This document shows positions 1 to 8,060 of a stretch of DNA of 47,421 nt, piece by piece (the stretch's first letter is position 1; every line of letters begins with the position of its first letter). Origin of the DNA: Candidatus Accumulibacter necessarius (GTDB lineage: Bacteria > Pseudomonadota > Gammaproteobacteria > Burkholderiales > Rhodocyclaceae); the NCBI GenBank assembly GCA_017302435.1, contig JAFLDL010000037.1, positions 1-47,421 of the forward strand, written 5' to 3'. A program made the translations under genes and the position numbers. A model generated the notes under the pieces. The model did no database searches. It saw only the letters and a program-made list of their open reading frames with translations, and was not told the DNA's origin.

Positions 1-2
1 TC

Positions 3-701
3 GTGCGCCGTAACGAGATCGTCCGGGTGCGCGAGGAGCGGCGGCGGGAGGACAAGTTGGCTCAGTTGCAGGCGAAGATCGCCGACCGTAACGCCTTCGT
101 CAAGAACTCCAGGCGCGCCAGCGCGGCGGCAGGCCTAGCCGCCTTGCAGCGCTGGGCCAAGAGCCACAAGCTCAGCGCGTTTGTCACCCTGACGCTGAAA
201 GAACGCTTCGTTGTCTGTACCCTCGACGACGAGGCCAAAGTGCAAGACGCCCTGCTCGACGGCTGCTATCTCCTGGAAACCGATGTGCCACAAGGCTTGA
301 TGGATGCGAAGACGGTCGATGCGCGTTATCGCGATCTGCAAAAAGTCGAGCGCAACTTCCGCACGGTCAAAACCACCTTCCTGGAAATTCGCCCGATCTT
401 CCTGCGCAAGGCCGAGCGTACCAAGGCACATGTCTTCGTGGCGATGCTCGCCTTGAAGATCACGCGGCGGTTTGAAGCGGATCTGCACCGCACCTTCGGC
501 AGCACCGAAGACGACCCCGCCGCCATCACTCCGGACGACGCCCTGGTGGCCCTCGGACGATTGACCTATCTCTACAGCACCGACCACAACGGTCAACGTC
601 ACACGCATCTGCCACGCCCGGACGATCAACAGGCCAAAATCCTCGACGCCATCGGCCTGTCCTTCCCGCTCAAGGCCAAAGCCGACAAGCGCGCCGTGTA
701 G
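3..701 (+). CDS. IS1634-type transposase, C-terminal part (5' end outside window)
   Basis: This is the C-terminal portion of a DDE transposase of the IS4/IS1634 superfamily. The reading frame is open to the left edge, so the true start and the two catalytic aspartates lie outside the window and the GTG at position 3 is not a real start. About 232 residues are visible. The segment around residues 108-123 (YRDLQKVE...K) fits the Y-x2-[RL]-x3-E-x6-K signature that contains the catalytic glutamate. It is followed by the RPI...KAHVFVAMLAL stretch typical of IS1634 transposases. The end looks intact, with an imperfect inverted repeat about 20 bases after the stop. Whether the element is complete cannot be judged here. 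Confidence 0.8.
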   Translation: MRRNEIVRVREERRREDKLAQLQAKIADRNAFVKNSRRASAAAGLAALQRWAKSHKLSAFVTLTLKERFVVCTLDDEAKVQDALLDGCYLLETDVPQGLMDAKTVDARYRDLQKVERNFRTVKTTFLEIRPIFLRKAERTKAHVFVAMLALKITRRFEADLHRTFGSTEDDPAAITPDDALVALGRLTYLYSTDHNGQRHTHLPRPDDQQAKILDAIGLSFPLKAKADKRAV

Positions 702-719
702 GCAGACGCCGCTCTTGCG

Positions 720-751
720 GTACTGGCTTTTTCTTTAACAAAAACCAATAC
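720..751. repeat. Imperfect inverted repeat just after the transposase
   Basis: The outer arms gtactgg (720-726) and ccaatac (745-751) pair with one mismatch, and the AT-rich interior also pairs partly (ttttt with aaaaa). It could be a terminator-like hairpin for the transposase gene or lie at the end of the insertion sequence. The IS boundary cannot be fixed without the other terminal repeat. Confidence 0.4.
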
Positions 752-847
752 TTAAAGCGTAGTTGCGTCTACTGGCTAGAGGAAGATCCGACCGAGGGCG
801 CCGAGATTCCGTTGGCTGTTCAGGAGCACGCGAGCCCGAATCTGAAA

Positions 848-877
848 TTGACGCTGCTTGCTGGGGGCTAATATACT
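848..877 (+). promoter_or_regulatory. Putative sigma-70 promoter for the methyltransferase gene
   Basis: TTGACG (848-853) and TATACT (872-877) are separated by 18 bases, close to the sigma-70 consensus. The expected start site is about 50-55 bases upstream of the ATG at 938. Sequence match only. Confidence 0.5.
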
Positions 878-937
878 GCCTGCAGTCATCGCTGGATTGT
901 CGGGCTTTATCCGTCCAACCCCATTCTTCCCGAAAAC

Positions 938-1567
938 ATGGAAACCCTGACCTCAACCCATCACTTCGACGCCAGCGCCAGAACCTGGGACTGCGATCCC
1001 GTCAAACAGGCTCGGGCCCTGGCGGTCGCCGAAGGCATCCGAAGCCTGGTACCCATTGGGCCCCACATGCACGCGCTGGAATATGGCTGTGGCACGGGCC
1101 TGCTGAGCTTTGCCCTGCAGCCACATCTCGAGCACATTTCGCTGGCCGATAGCTCGGAAGGAATGCTGGCGGTGCTCGAAGAGAAGATCACTGCCAACCG
1201 TATCACGAACATGCATTCCCGCCAGTTGGACCTTGTCACCGACCCCCTGCCAGCGGAGCGCTATGATTTGATCTATACCCTGATGACCTGCCATCACATC
1301 CAGGACACCACCGGCCTGCTCAGGAATCTCCACACGCTGCTGGCTTCTTCAGGCCATCTCTGTCTTGCCGATCTCGATGCCGAGGACGGATCCTTTCACG
1401 GGCAGGGATTTTCTGGTCACAACGGCTTTGATCGCGGCGCGCTCGGCGCCATCGCCGAATCCGTCGGGTTCCGGGATATCCGCTTCGCGACCGTATTTCG
1501 CATGACCAAGGGCGAGGGTCCGGATGCGAAGGAATACCCAGTCTTCCTGATGGTTGCCCGGAAGTGA
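938..1567 (+). CDS. Class I SAM-dependent methyltransferase, substrate unknown
   Basis: A 209-residue protein with a Rossmann-type methyltransferase fold. Motif I (LEYGCGTGLLSF) lies near residues 48-59, an acidic residue follows in the LADSSEGML strand near 70, and the YDLIYTLMTCHHI segment near 109-121 corresponds to motif IV and the next helix. It resembles the UbiE/BioC-like Methyltransf_11/12 group, a family too broad to name a substrate. It stands alone between an insertion sequence and an intergenic repeat, with its own likely promoter at 848-877, and no neighbour suggests a pathway. The fold is secure; the role is unknown. Confidence 0.85.
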   Translation: METLTSTHHFDASARTWDCDPVKQARALAVAEGIRSLVPIGPHMHALEYGCGTGLLSFALQPHLEHISLADSSEGMLAVLEEKITANRITNMHSRQLDLVTDPLPAERYDLIYTLMTCHHIQDTTGLLRNLHTLLASSGHLCLADLDAEDGSFHGQGFSGHNGFDRGALGAIAESVGFRDIRFATVFRMTKGEGPDAKEYPVFLMVARK

Positions 1568-1673
1568 TTGGCAAGCGAGGCAGTTCTTCCCTGATTCACC
1601 AAGTCCATTCAACACAGCGCCGCATGCCTCGCACGCTCCTCCACCTCGGCGTGGAGGCGGTCAATGCGCTGGC

Positions 1674-1760
1674 CGTCATCCCCGCGAAAGTGGGGATCCA
1701 CCGTTCGGCTCAATGCAGGACAGACACTGGACTGGATTCCCGATTTCGCGGGAATGACGG
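1674..1760. repeat. Pair of dRS3-like 20-bp palindromic repeats in inverted orientation
   Basis: Unit 1 (1678-1697) is atcccc-N8-ggggat and unit 2 (1736-1755) is attccc-N8-gggaat. The second exactly fits the Neisseria dRS3 pattern ATTCCC-N8-GGGAAT; the first is the same with paired T-to-C and A-to-G changes. The flanks match too: cgtc before and cca after unit 1, tgg before and gacg after unit 2, so the two units face each other across a 38-base spacer. This class of short repeat is common between genes in proteobacteria; dRS3 is known in Neisseria as a filamentous-prophage integration site. Confidence 0.75.
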
Positions 1761-1838
1761 AACTCCTGGACGTTTTGGGATGGCAATTCCCGGAATTTGC
1801 CTAAGGGTTAGCTGCGCTCCTGTCAGCAGCACGACCAC

Positions 1839-2279
1839 TCACTTCTTCGATATCTCCAACTTGTAGACCTTTTCGGTTCCCGTCTTGTCAGACTTCGTTC
1901 CGTAGTAGTCGCTCCCGGCACGGATGATGTAGCGACACCACTCCTCCGTTTCCACAGTCTTCCACTCGATCAGTACGCAGTAGCGACCGTCATCCGAGAT
2001 ATTCCACTTCCCTCGCGCTGTGGAGGACCCTTTGCCTCGATCCTTGTTGTCCGAGGAGATAACGAAGGTTCCGTCAGAATCATTCGTCCAGAAGTGCGTG
2101 TTGCCCTTCGCGCTAACACGACTCATGCTTGCCCCAGGAAGCAACTGCCCAAGTTCTTCCTTCGACAGAGTGACCCTGCCGGCCGCGTCAAGATCACGAA
2201 GGACCGCCGGCGCCTGTGCAAGTGCCGTTGTGCACGCGACGGCGGTGAGGGCAAGAAGAACGTGAGTGACAGGCTTCAT
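1839..2279 (-). CDS. Small secreted protein, DUF995-like
   Basis: A 146-residue protein with a clear Sec signal peptide (MKPVTHVLLALTAVACTTALAQA), likely cut after residue 22-23. The mature part has a short helical start (LSKEELGQLLPG) followed by a beta-rich segment containing GKWNISDDGRYCVLIEW and EEWCRYI. The pattern of a G-x-W strand followed by two cysteines in short strands resembles DUF995-type exported proteins of unknown function. The two cysteines (C-V-L-I and W-C-R) could form a disulfide in the periplasm. It is a single gene transcribed toward the dRS3-like repeats. Family assignment is by resemblance only. Confidence 0.7.
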   Translation of the reverse strand: MKPVTHVLLALTAVACTTALAQAPAVLRDLDAAGRVTLSKEELGQLLPGASMSRVSAKGNTHFWTNDSDGTFVISSDNKDRGKGSSTARGKWNISDDGRYCVLIEWKTVETEEWCRYIIRAGSDYYGTKSDKTGTEKVYKLEISKK

Positions 2280-2318
2280 GGGTACTCCCAGTGGTGTGTG
2301 AGGCGGCTAGCCTTGTAA

Positions 2319-2338
2319 GTTAACGTCCTGACGCTAAC
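2319..2338. promoter_or_regulatory. Imperfect palindrome between divergent genes
   Basis: gttaacgtc (2319-2327) and gacgctaac (2330-2338) are inverted repeats with one mismatch and a 2-base centre. They lie 40 bases upstream of the secreted-protein gene on the minus strand and about 180 bases upstream of the monooxygenase-fold gene. It is operator-like in shape, but no regulator is identified. Confidence 0.35.
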
Positions 2339-2520
2339 GATCGTGTGCAGCTGTGTCTAACGTGAGGAAGCATATCACCATAACAGTGTCCTTGCGGATA
2401 GTCAGGGTGCCCCACCCCGGGGTTACATACAGCAGGCCCGCTCGCTTGAACAAGCCCACCACCCCTCACATCCGCTCAGCCGAGTGTACAATCCTCCGGG
2501 TGAATTCAAGGGAGGCCACC

Positions 2521-2814
2521 ATGCATGTCACGCTTGTCCACGTCCGCGTCAGGCCTGAGGATGTCGATGCCTTCATCGCCGCAACGCGGATCAATCACCA
2601 GGCGTCGGTCAGGGAGCCGGGCAACCGGCGCTTCGACGTTCTTCAGGCGCCCGATGACCCGGCGCGCTTCATTCTCTACGAGGCCTACGCTTCGGCTGCC
2701 GACGCAGCCGCGCACAAGGAGACCGCGCACTACCTCGCCTGGCGCGACGCCGTTGCCGGCATCATGGCCGAGCCGCGTCGCGGCGAGCCGATGAACGGAC
2801 TCCTGCCCGCATGA
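2521..2814 (+). CDS. ABM-fold (antibiotic biosynthesis monooxygenase-like) protein, LsrG-type
   Basis: A 97-residue single-domain protein with the dimeric alpha/beta-barrel ABM fold. It shows the VHVRV strand at the start, the HQASVREPGNRRFDVLQ helix-strand unit and the FILYEAYAS strand followed by HKETAHY. The last is the usual Y/E-A-Y...H signature of the LsrG/YgiN group, which includes cofactor-free monooxygenases and the AI-2 phosphate isomerase LsrG. The start was chosen at ATG 2521 because it follows a strong Shine-Dalgarno (gggagg) and begins the conserved domain; longer in-frame starts would add an unsupported tail. Its stop overlaps the next gene by 4 bases. Substrate unknown. Confidence 0.8.
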   Translation: MHVTLVHVRVRPEDVDAFIAATRINHQASVREPGNRRFDVLQAPDDPARFILYEAYASAADAAAHKETAHYLAWRDAVAGIMAEPRRGEPMNGLLPA

Positions 2815-3995
2815 ACAACGACTTCGCCCCTTTTGCGATCGCCCGCCTGCCGCGCATTGAATTCGGCAGCGGCGCCCTTGACAAGCTCTCCGACATCGCT
2901 GCCGGTTACGGCCGTCATCTGCTGCTCGTCACCGGCGCGCGTTCGTTTGTCGAATCGGAAGCCGGGGCGCGGCTGTTCGCGGATCTCCGTGCGCACCACC
3001 TCTCCTGGGAGCAGGTCAGCGTCGCCGGCGAACCGTCGCCGGCGTTCATCGATGCGACCGTCGCCGCCTTGCAGGCCTCACGATTTGACGCCGTGGTCGG
3101 CATCGGCGGCGGCAGCGCCCTCGATGCGGCCAAAGCGATTGCCGGGCTGCTGCGGCCGGGTAACCCGGTGATGGACCATCTTGAGGGCGTTGGCCCGGAG
3201 TTGCCTTACCGCGGCCCGACGACGCCGTTCATCGCCGTGCCGAGCACCGCCGGTACGGGCTCGGAGGCGACGAAGAATGCTGTGCTGTCGGCGCCCGGAG
3301 GCTTCAAGAAGTCGTTCCGCGACGACAGGCTGGTCGCTGAATGGGCGATCGTCGATCCGGATCTGCTCGCCAGTTGCCCACCGGCGCTGATCGCTGCCGA
3401 CGGACTGGACGCCTTTACGCAGCTGCTCGAATCCTTCGTCTCGACGCGCGCAAACCCGATGACCGATGCACTCGCCCGCTCAGGGATGATGGCCGCGCGT
3501 GAGGCCCTGCCGGTTCTCCATCGCCAGCAGTCGGCCGCGGCGCGCTCGCAGATGGCCTACGCCTCGCTGATGTCGGGCATCTGTCTGGCACAGGCGGGGC
3601 TCGGTGCGGTGCATGGCCTGGCCTCGCCGATCGGCGCTTTCTTCCCGATCCCGCATGGCGTTGTCTGCGGCACGCTGGTGGCGAGCGCCACGGCCTGCAA
3701 CGTCGCTGCGCTCGAAGCACGGGACCCGGGCAACCCGGCTCTGCCGAAGTACGCCGAGATCGGCCGCCGCTTCGCCATGCAGAAGGGCCTCAACGGCCCC
3801 GAGGCGCGCCGTTTTCTCGTCGACACGCTGCGGCGCTGGGAAGTGCAACTCGACCTGCCGCGCCTCTCGGCCTACGGCATCGGGGAGGACGATCTGGCGC
3901 GCATCGTCGCCGCCAGTCGCGGTGGCAGCATGAAGACCAATCCGATCGCGCTCAGCGACGCGGAACTCACGCATATTCTCGCTTCCCGGCTCTGA
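2811..3995 (+). CDS. Iron-containing alcohol dehydrogenase family protein
   Basis: A 394-residue group III (Fe-ADH) dehydrogenase. The nucleotide-binding [12 protein letters not shown] is at 97-108, [15 protein letters not shown] at 144-158, and the metal site lies in [11 protein letters not shown] (about 197-207) and the later [16 protein letters not shown] segment, which keeps both of its histidines. At the usual D-x3-H metal position this protein has D200-x3-Q204, so one canonical histidine is glutamine. The ATG overlaps the stop of the ABM-fold gene (ATGA), which implies translational coupling and a shared pathway, possibly oxidation of a small alcohol or aldehyde. Substrate and metal are not determined by the sequence. 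Confidence 0.85.
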   Translation: MNNDFAPFAIARLPRIEFGSGALDKLSDIAAGYGRHLLLVTGARSFVESEAGARLFADLRAHHLSWEQVSVAGEPSPAFIDATVAALQASRFDAVVGIGGGSALDAAKAIAGLLRPGNPVMDHLEGVGPELPYRGPTTPFIAVPSTAGTGSEATKNAVLSAPGGFKKSFRDDRLVAEWAIVDPDLLASCPPALIAADGLDAFTQLLESFVSTRANPMTDALARSGMMAAREALPVLHRQQSAAARSQMAYASLMSGICLAQAGLGAVHGLASPIGAFFPIPHGVVCGTLVASATACNVAALEARDPGNPALPKYAEIGRRFAMQKGLNGPEARRFLVDTLRRWEVQLDLPRLSAYGIGEDDLARIVAASRGGSMKTNPIALSDAELTHILASRL

Positions 3996-4234
3996 GATCC
4001 ACGCCAACCGGGTCGCGCGCAACCAACGTCCGGTGCGCCCTTCGAGCGTTTCTGTCCCGTCTTCGCTTCGGCATCCGCGCCTCCTCGCTTCGCCTAAGTT
4101 GCCGCGCATCAAGGCCGCAGATCGTCGGTCGATCGCCGCCGCCAGGTCGAGGTAGTGGCGACCAGTGGCCCCGGGCATCGTGCGTATGGCGCTGTGGTAG
4201 ACTCGCCGCCAATTCCAATGCTCAAGAGGCTGCC

Positions 4235-5338
4235 ATGTCCGGCAACACCATCGGCACCCTGTTTGCCGTGACGTCATTTGGCGAGTCACACGGGCCGGCG
4301 ATCGGCTGCGTGGTCGATGGCTGCCCTCCCGGACTGGCCATCAGCGCCGCCGATATTCAGGCCGAACTCGACCGTCGCAAGCCGGGTACTTCGCGCCACG
4401 TGACGCAGCGGCGCGAGCCTGATGAAGTCGAGATCCTCTCCGGGGTGTTCGCCGGCCGGACGACGGGGGCTCCAATTGCCCTGCTGATTCGCAATCAGGA
4501 TCAGCGCAGCAAGGATTACGGCAATATTGCCGAGACCTTCCGGCCTGGGCATGCCGACTACGTTTATACCCGGAAGTACGGGTTTCGCGATCACCGCGGC
4601 GGCGGCCGTTCCTCGGCGCGCGAGACGGCAGTGCGCGTCGCCGCCGGGGCGATCGCCCGCAAGTGGCTGGCCGAGCGTTACGGTGTCAGCATCCGCGGCT
4701 GGATGAGCCAGCTCGGGCCGATCGAGATTCCCTTTGTTGCCGCTGCCGAGATCGACGGCAATCCCTTCTTTGCTCCGAATGCGGCCATCGTGCCGGAACT
4801 CGAGTGTTTCATGGACCAATTGCGCAAGTCCGGGGATTCGGTCGGGGCGAAGATCACGGTGACGGCCAGCGGCGTACCTCCGGGCTGGGGCGAACCGGTT
4901 TATGACCGGCTCGACGCCGAGATCGCCTACGCGATGATGAGCATCAACGCGGTCAAGGGAGTCGAGATCGGCGCCGGTTTCGCGAGCGTCGTCCAGAAGG
5001 GCAGCGAGCATGGCGACGAGATGACACCCCGGGGTTTCCTCAGCAACCATGCTGGCGGTGTGCTGGGAGGAATTTCCACGGGCCAGGACGTGATCGTCAA
5101 CCTGGCCGTCAAGCCGACCTCGAGCATTCGTCTGCCACGCCGCTCGGTGACTCTGGCCGGCCAGCCGGTGCTGGTCGAGACGCACGGTCGACACGACCCT
5201 TGCGTGGGTATCCGGGCAACGCCGATTGCCGAGGCCATGCTGGCCCTGGTGTTGATTGATCAGGCCCTGCGTCATCGTGCCCAGTGTGCCGACGTGGTGT
5301 GTTCCACGCCACTCATTCCGGGTAGTCCGGTGGGGTGA
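4235..5338 (+). CDS. aroC: Chorismate synthase
   Basis: Chorismate synthase converts 5-enolpyruvylshikimate-3-phosphate to chorismate, the last shikimate step, using reduced FMN. The 367-residue length is normal. Family signatures are all visible: [14 protein letters not shown] near the start, the RRKPG segment with the conserved arginines and [27 protein letters not shown] near 126-142, and a C-terminal [17 protein letters not shown]. The ATG at 4235 is followed at once by the conserved N-terminal strand ([17 protein letters not shown]). Nothing separates it from the YdcH promoter, whose -35 box overlaps its stop. The 239 bases upstream hold no recognisable gene. Confidence 0.97.
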   Translation: MSGNTIGTLFAVTSFGESHGPAIGCVVDGCPPGLAISAADIQAELDRRKPGTSRHVTQRREPDEVEILSGVFAGRTTGAPIALLIRNQDQRSKDYGNIAETFRPGHADYVYTRKYGFRDHRGGGRSSARETAVRVAAGAIARKWLAERYGVSIRGWMSQLGPIEIPFVAAAEIDGNPFFAPNAAIVPELECFMDQLRKSGDSVGAKITVTASGVPPGWGEPVYDRLDAEIAYAMMSINAVKGVEIGAGFASVVQKGSEHGDEMTPRGFLSNHAGGVLGGISTGQDVIVNLAVKPTSSIRLPRRSVTLAGQPVLVETHGRHDPCVGIRATPIAEAMLALVLIDQALRHRAQCADVVCSTPLIPGSPVG

Positions 5339-5364
5339 CGGGCAGCTGTGGCAATGGTTATAAT
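5335..5364 (+). promoter_or_regulatory. Putative promoter for the YdcH-like gene
   Basis: GTGACG (5335-5340) and a perfect TATAAT (5359-5364) are separated by 18 bases. The -35 box overlaps the aroC stop codon, and the start codon of the next gene is about 47 bases further on. Confidence 0.55.
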
Positions 5365-5411
5365 CGCGTTGTCTGGTCGCGCATGGGGCGGGCCAGGATC
5401 AGCAAGAGGCG

Positions 5412-5669
5412 ATGACCATGCTAGTTGAGCACCACGACCTTCACCATGAGTTTCCCGAGTATCTGGATCATATTCACTCATTGAAAACCTCGAGCGAGCA
5501 GTTCGGCCACCTGTACGATGAGTACCATCACCTGACCAGGGAGGTCGAACGCCTCGAAGAAGAGGACCTGCCGGTCGACGATTTCACCATCGAGAACATG
5601 AAAAAGCAGCGCGTCTGGCTCAAGGACCAGATGTACCGAATGCTGGTTGCCTGCAAGAACGGCGACTGA
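5412..5669 (+). CDS. YdcH/DUF465 family small helical protein
   Basis: An 85-residue, highly charged, all-helical protein of the DUF465 (YdcH) family. The conserved pattern of FGHLYDEYHHLTREVERLE near residues 37-55 followed by KKQRVWLKDQMYRML near 65-80 forms a helical hairpin. Function is not established for the family. The N-terminus is unusually histidine-rich (HHDLHHEFPEYLDHIH), which could bind metal, although this is common in the family. It is probably transcribed from its own TATAAT promoter. A second ATG lies two codons downstream and could be used instead. Confidence 0.85.
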   Translation: MTMLVEHHDLHHEFPEYLDHIHSLKTSSEQFGHLYDEYHHLTREVERLEEEDLPVDDFTIENMKKQRVWLKDQMYRMLVACKNGD

Positions 5670-5703
5670 TCGTATTCGCGCCAGGATCCCCGGGTGCATT
5701 CGG

Positions 5704-5709
5704 TAAAAT
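5704..5709 (+). promoter_or_regulatory. Possible -10 element immediately before the MFS gene
   Basis: TAAAAT lies 6 bases before the ATG at 5716, and no Shine-Dalgarno precedes that ATG. If it is a real -10 box, the transcript would start at or next to the ATG. No good -35 hexamer is visible, so this is tentative. Confidence 0.3.
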
Positions 5710-5715
5710 TGCCGG

Positions 5716-6912
5716 ATGCATACCTTGCCCTATTGGCGCCTTTCAGGCTACTACTTCTTCTATTTCGCCTTCATCGGCGCGTTTTCGCCGTATTTCGGGC
5801 TTTACCTCCAGTCATTGTCGTTTTCGGCCTGGGATATCGGTCTGCTGATGTCCCAGATGCAGTTGATGCGCCTGTCTGCGCCTTTTATCTGTGGCGTGCT
5901 CGCCGATCGCATGGCGCAGCGGATCGTGGTTGTGCGCCTGGCAGCCCTGCTCAGCCTGCTGGGTTTCCTGGCCTTTTTTACCGTTCGCAGCTTCGAGGCC
6001 ATGCTGATCGCCATGGCACTGCTGGCGTTTTTCTGGAGCGCCGCGCTGCCGCTGGTCGAAACGGTGACTTTCGATCATCTGCGCGAGGATCCGGCGCGGT
6101 ACAGCCGGATCAGGCTATGGGGCTCGATCGGCTTCATCGTCGCCGTGATGGGCACCGGTGCCGTGCTCGACAGCCTGCCCCTGCCAAGCCTGCTGTGGGT
6201 GATCGTCGGCACCCTGATCGGCATTCTGATCTACGCGCTGGCAGTTCCGGAGGCGCCTTCGCAGCATTTGGCCCGCGAGCACCTGCCGGTGGCAACGATC
6301 TTGCGCCAGACGCGTGTCAGGGCGTTGTTTGCTGCCTGCTTCGCGATGTCGGCGGCGCACGGTGCGCTGTATGTGTTCTACTCGATCCACCTCGCGGATC
6401 ACCACTACAGCACGTTTCTGGTCGGTAGCCTGTGGTCGCTCGGCGTCCTGACCGAGATCGTGGTTTTCTTCTTCATGGGTGGCCTGTTAAGCCGCTTCGG
6501 CCTGCGCGCGATTCTGCTGGTCAGTTTTGCCGCGGCGGTGGTGCGATTCCTGATGATTGGCTGGGGGGTTGCGTGGCTGTCGGTGATTGTGCTTGCCCAA
6601 CTGTTGCATGGGCTGACTTTTGGTGCCTACCATGCGGCGGCGATTGCTGCGATCAATCGCTGGTTTCCGGGTCGCTGCCAGGCGCGCGGACAGGCGTTGT
6701 ATTCGAGTGTCTCGTTTGGCGCCGGTGGCCTGGTGGGCAGTCTGCTCAGCGGCTGGACCTGGGAGCGCTGGGGAGCAGGGCCGACCTATGCCCTGAGTTC
6801 GGCCTTTGCGCTGGTCGGCTTGCTTTTCGTCGCGCGGTGGGTCAAGCGGACGGATCTCGACGAAGTCAGCGAGAAAGAACCCCTGCGCGTTGCTGATGGT
6901 TCACACCCGTAG
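5716..6912 (+). CDS. MFS transporter, HcaT/phenylpropionate-permease-like
   Basis: A 398-residue inner-membrane protein with about 12 hydrophobic segments. It opens with YWRLSGYYFFYFAFIGAFSPYFGLYL, a start characteristic of the HcaT/nucleoside-proton-symporter-like MFS group. The loop between segments 2 and 3 (GVLADRMAQR) fits the MFS G-x3-D-R signature. Members are annotated as 3-phenylpropionate or nucleoside permeases, but the substrate cannot be read from sequence. The start at 5716 is supported by the conserved N-terminus even though no ribosome-binding site is seen. It ends 11 bases before the M48 protease gene, so the two are probably co-transcribed. Confidence 0.88.
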   Translation: MHTLPYWRLSGYYFFYFAFIGAFSPYFGLYLQSLSFSAWDIGLLMSQMQLMRLSAPFICGVLADRMAQRIVVVRLAALLSLLGFLAFFTVRSFEAMLIAMALLAFFWSAALPLVETVTFDHLREDPARYSRIRLWGSIGFIVAVMGTGAVLDSLPLPSLLWVIVGTLIGILIYALAVPEAPSQHLAREHLPVATILRQTRVRALFAACFAMSAAHGALYVFYSIHLADHHYSTFLVGSLWSLGVLTEIVVFFFMGGLLSRFGLRAILLVSFAAAVVRFLMIGWGVAWLSVIVLAQLLHGLTFGAYHAAAIAAINRWFPGRCQARGQALYSSVSFGAGGLVGSLLSGWTWERWGAGPTYALSSAFALVGLLFVARWVKRTDLDEVSEKEPLRVADGSHP

Positions 6913-6923
6913 GGAGTCCGTGC

Positions 6924-7766
6924 ATGCGGCATTCACTCGACATCAGATGCTTGTGGTACGTGGCGCTGGCCGCCATGCTCACGGTTGGCTGTGCGACGAC
7001 CCGTACGACCGCTGGCGGCAAGGTGGGCGTGGAACGTGAGCAGACGATGCTGATGTCGTCGGCCGAGGTCAATCGCGCTGCCGCCAAGGCTTATCAGGAA
7101 ACCTTGCGCGAGGCGCAGGGCAAGAACGTGCTCAATCGCGATCTGCGACAAGTGGCTCGGGTGCGGCAGATTGCCGTTCGGCTGATTCCGGCCACTGCCG
7201 TGTTCCGCAGCGATGCCCCGAGCTGGCGATGGGAAGTCAACGTCATCAGTTCCCGGGAACTCAACGCCTGGTGCATGCCAGGCGGCAAGGTCGCGGTGTA
7301 TACCGGACTGATCGAACAACTGCAGCTCACCGACGACGAACTTGCCGCGGTGATGGCGCACGAGATTGCTCACGCCCTGCGTGAGCACGGACGCGAAAAG
7401 GCCGGTCAGGCGGCCGGCGTCAGCGCCGCCGCGGCCATCGGCGGGGCCCTGCTTGGCGCCTATTTCGGGGTCGATGCGGGTCTCGGGCAGAGCATGGTCG
7501 GCACTGTCGGCGATTTTGCCTTCATGCGACCGAACTCGCGCCAGATGGAGCAGGAGGCTGACCGTATTGGCGTCGAACTGGCCGCGCGCGGCGGCTACGA
7601 CCCCAGCGCCGCGGTCACGCTGTGGGAGAAGATGGGCCGTACGGTGAGCGGACAGCCGCCGCAATGGCTGTCTACCCATCCCTCGCACGAGTCGCGTATC
7701 GCCGACTTGCGGGTCTATGCCGAGCGCGTGCAACCCCTGTTTGTTGGCGCCCGCGCATCGCCCTGA
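6924..7766 (+). CDS. M48-family metalloprotease lipoprotein
   Basis: A 280-residue zinc protease of the M48 (OMA1/LoiP/BepA-like) group. The signal peptide ends in a lipobox (LTVGC, Cys23), so the protein should be a periplasmic lipoprotein. The active site HEIAH is at about 146-150, and the third zinc ligand is likely in MEQEADRIG near 212-220. A glycine/alanine-rich segment (about 160-190) lies between them, as in LoiP-like enzymes. It ends with a SHESRIADL motif near 257, usual in this family (PxHPxxxxRI). Family members act in outer-membrane protein quality control. It is probably in one transcript with the MFS gene. Confidence 0.9.
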   Translation: MRHSLDIRCLWYVALAAMLTVGCATTRTTAGGKVGVEREQTMLMSSAEVNRAAAKAYQETLREAQGKNVLNRDLRQVARVRQIAVRLIPATAVFRSDAPSWRWEVNVISSRELNAWCMPGGKVAVYTGLIEQLQLTDDELAAVMAHEIAHALREHGREKAGQAAGVSAAAAIGGALLGAYFGVDAGLGQSMVGTVGDFAFMRPNSRQMEQEADRIGVELAARGGYDPSAAVTLWEKMGRTVSGQPPQWLSTHPSHESRIADLRVYAERVQPLFVGARASP

Positions 7767-7802
7767 CGCGCCGAGCACCCGTTGCCGACAGTCGCTGCCA
7801 CG

Positions 7803-7832
7803 CTGACAGCGGCGACGGCGCTGTGACATAAT
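7803..7832 (+). promoter_or_regulatory. Putative promoter ahead of the entericidin-like gene
   Basis: CTGACA (7803-7808) and CATAAT (7827-7832) are separated by 18 bases. It would drive the short ORF at 7884 and/or the small lipoprotein gene at 8061. Confidence 0.45.
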
Positions 7833-7883
7833 CCCGTTCTTCCGGTTACCCATGGGGGCCGGACCTCGCCGGATAGACAAGCC

Positions 7884-8027
7884 ATGCCGCAGACCGTGTA
7901 CGAAAAGAAAAGATCTGGCCAGACCATGTCGTTCCTCAGGAAGCTGATGGCAGGGCACTGGCGGATGGACACACCTGGTCGGTCCGGAAATGGCTGCCGT
8001 GGCGGCGATTTCCGGGCATTTCTGTGA
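7884..8027 (+). CDS. Doubtful 47-codon ORF, possible gene remnant
   Basis: A 47-residue frame directly downstream of a good promoter. From the inner ATG at 7926 it reads [11 protein letters not shown] followed by a glycine/arginine-rich stretch. That opening resembles small proteins that start MSFLxKLxGGH and continue into zinc ribbons, but here the frame stops before any CPxCG motif. There is no convincing ribosome-binding site. It may be a decayed gene or chance. Low confidence. Confidence 0.2.
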   Translation: MPQTVYEKKRSGQTMSFLRKLMAGHWRMDTPGRSGNGCRGGDFRAFL

Positions 8028-8060
8028 TGTCGGGCAGAGGCTGGATGTGAGGAAGCAGGC

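Noticed and set aside
1790-2370. Possible integron cassette around the small secreted-protein gene (GTTAGAC and TAAC motifs nearby)
   Set aside because: No paired attC arms with the required R/L box arrangement were found downstream of the gene, and no integrase is present.
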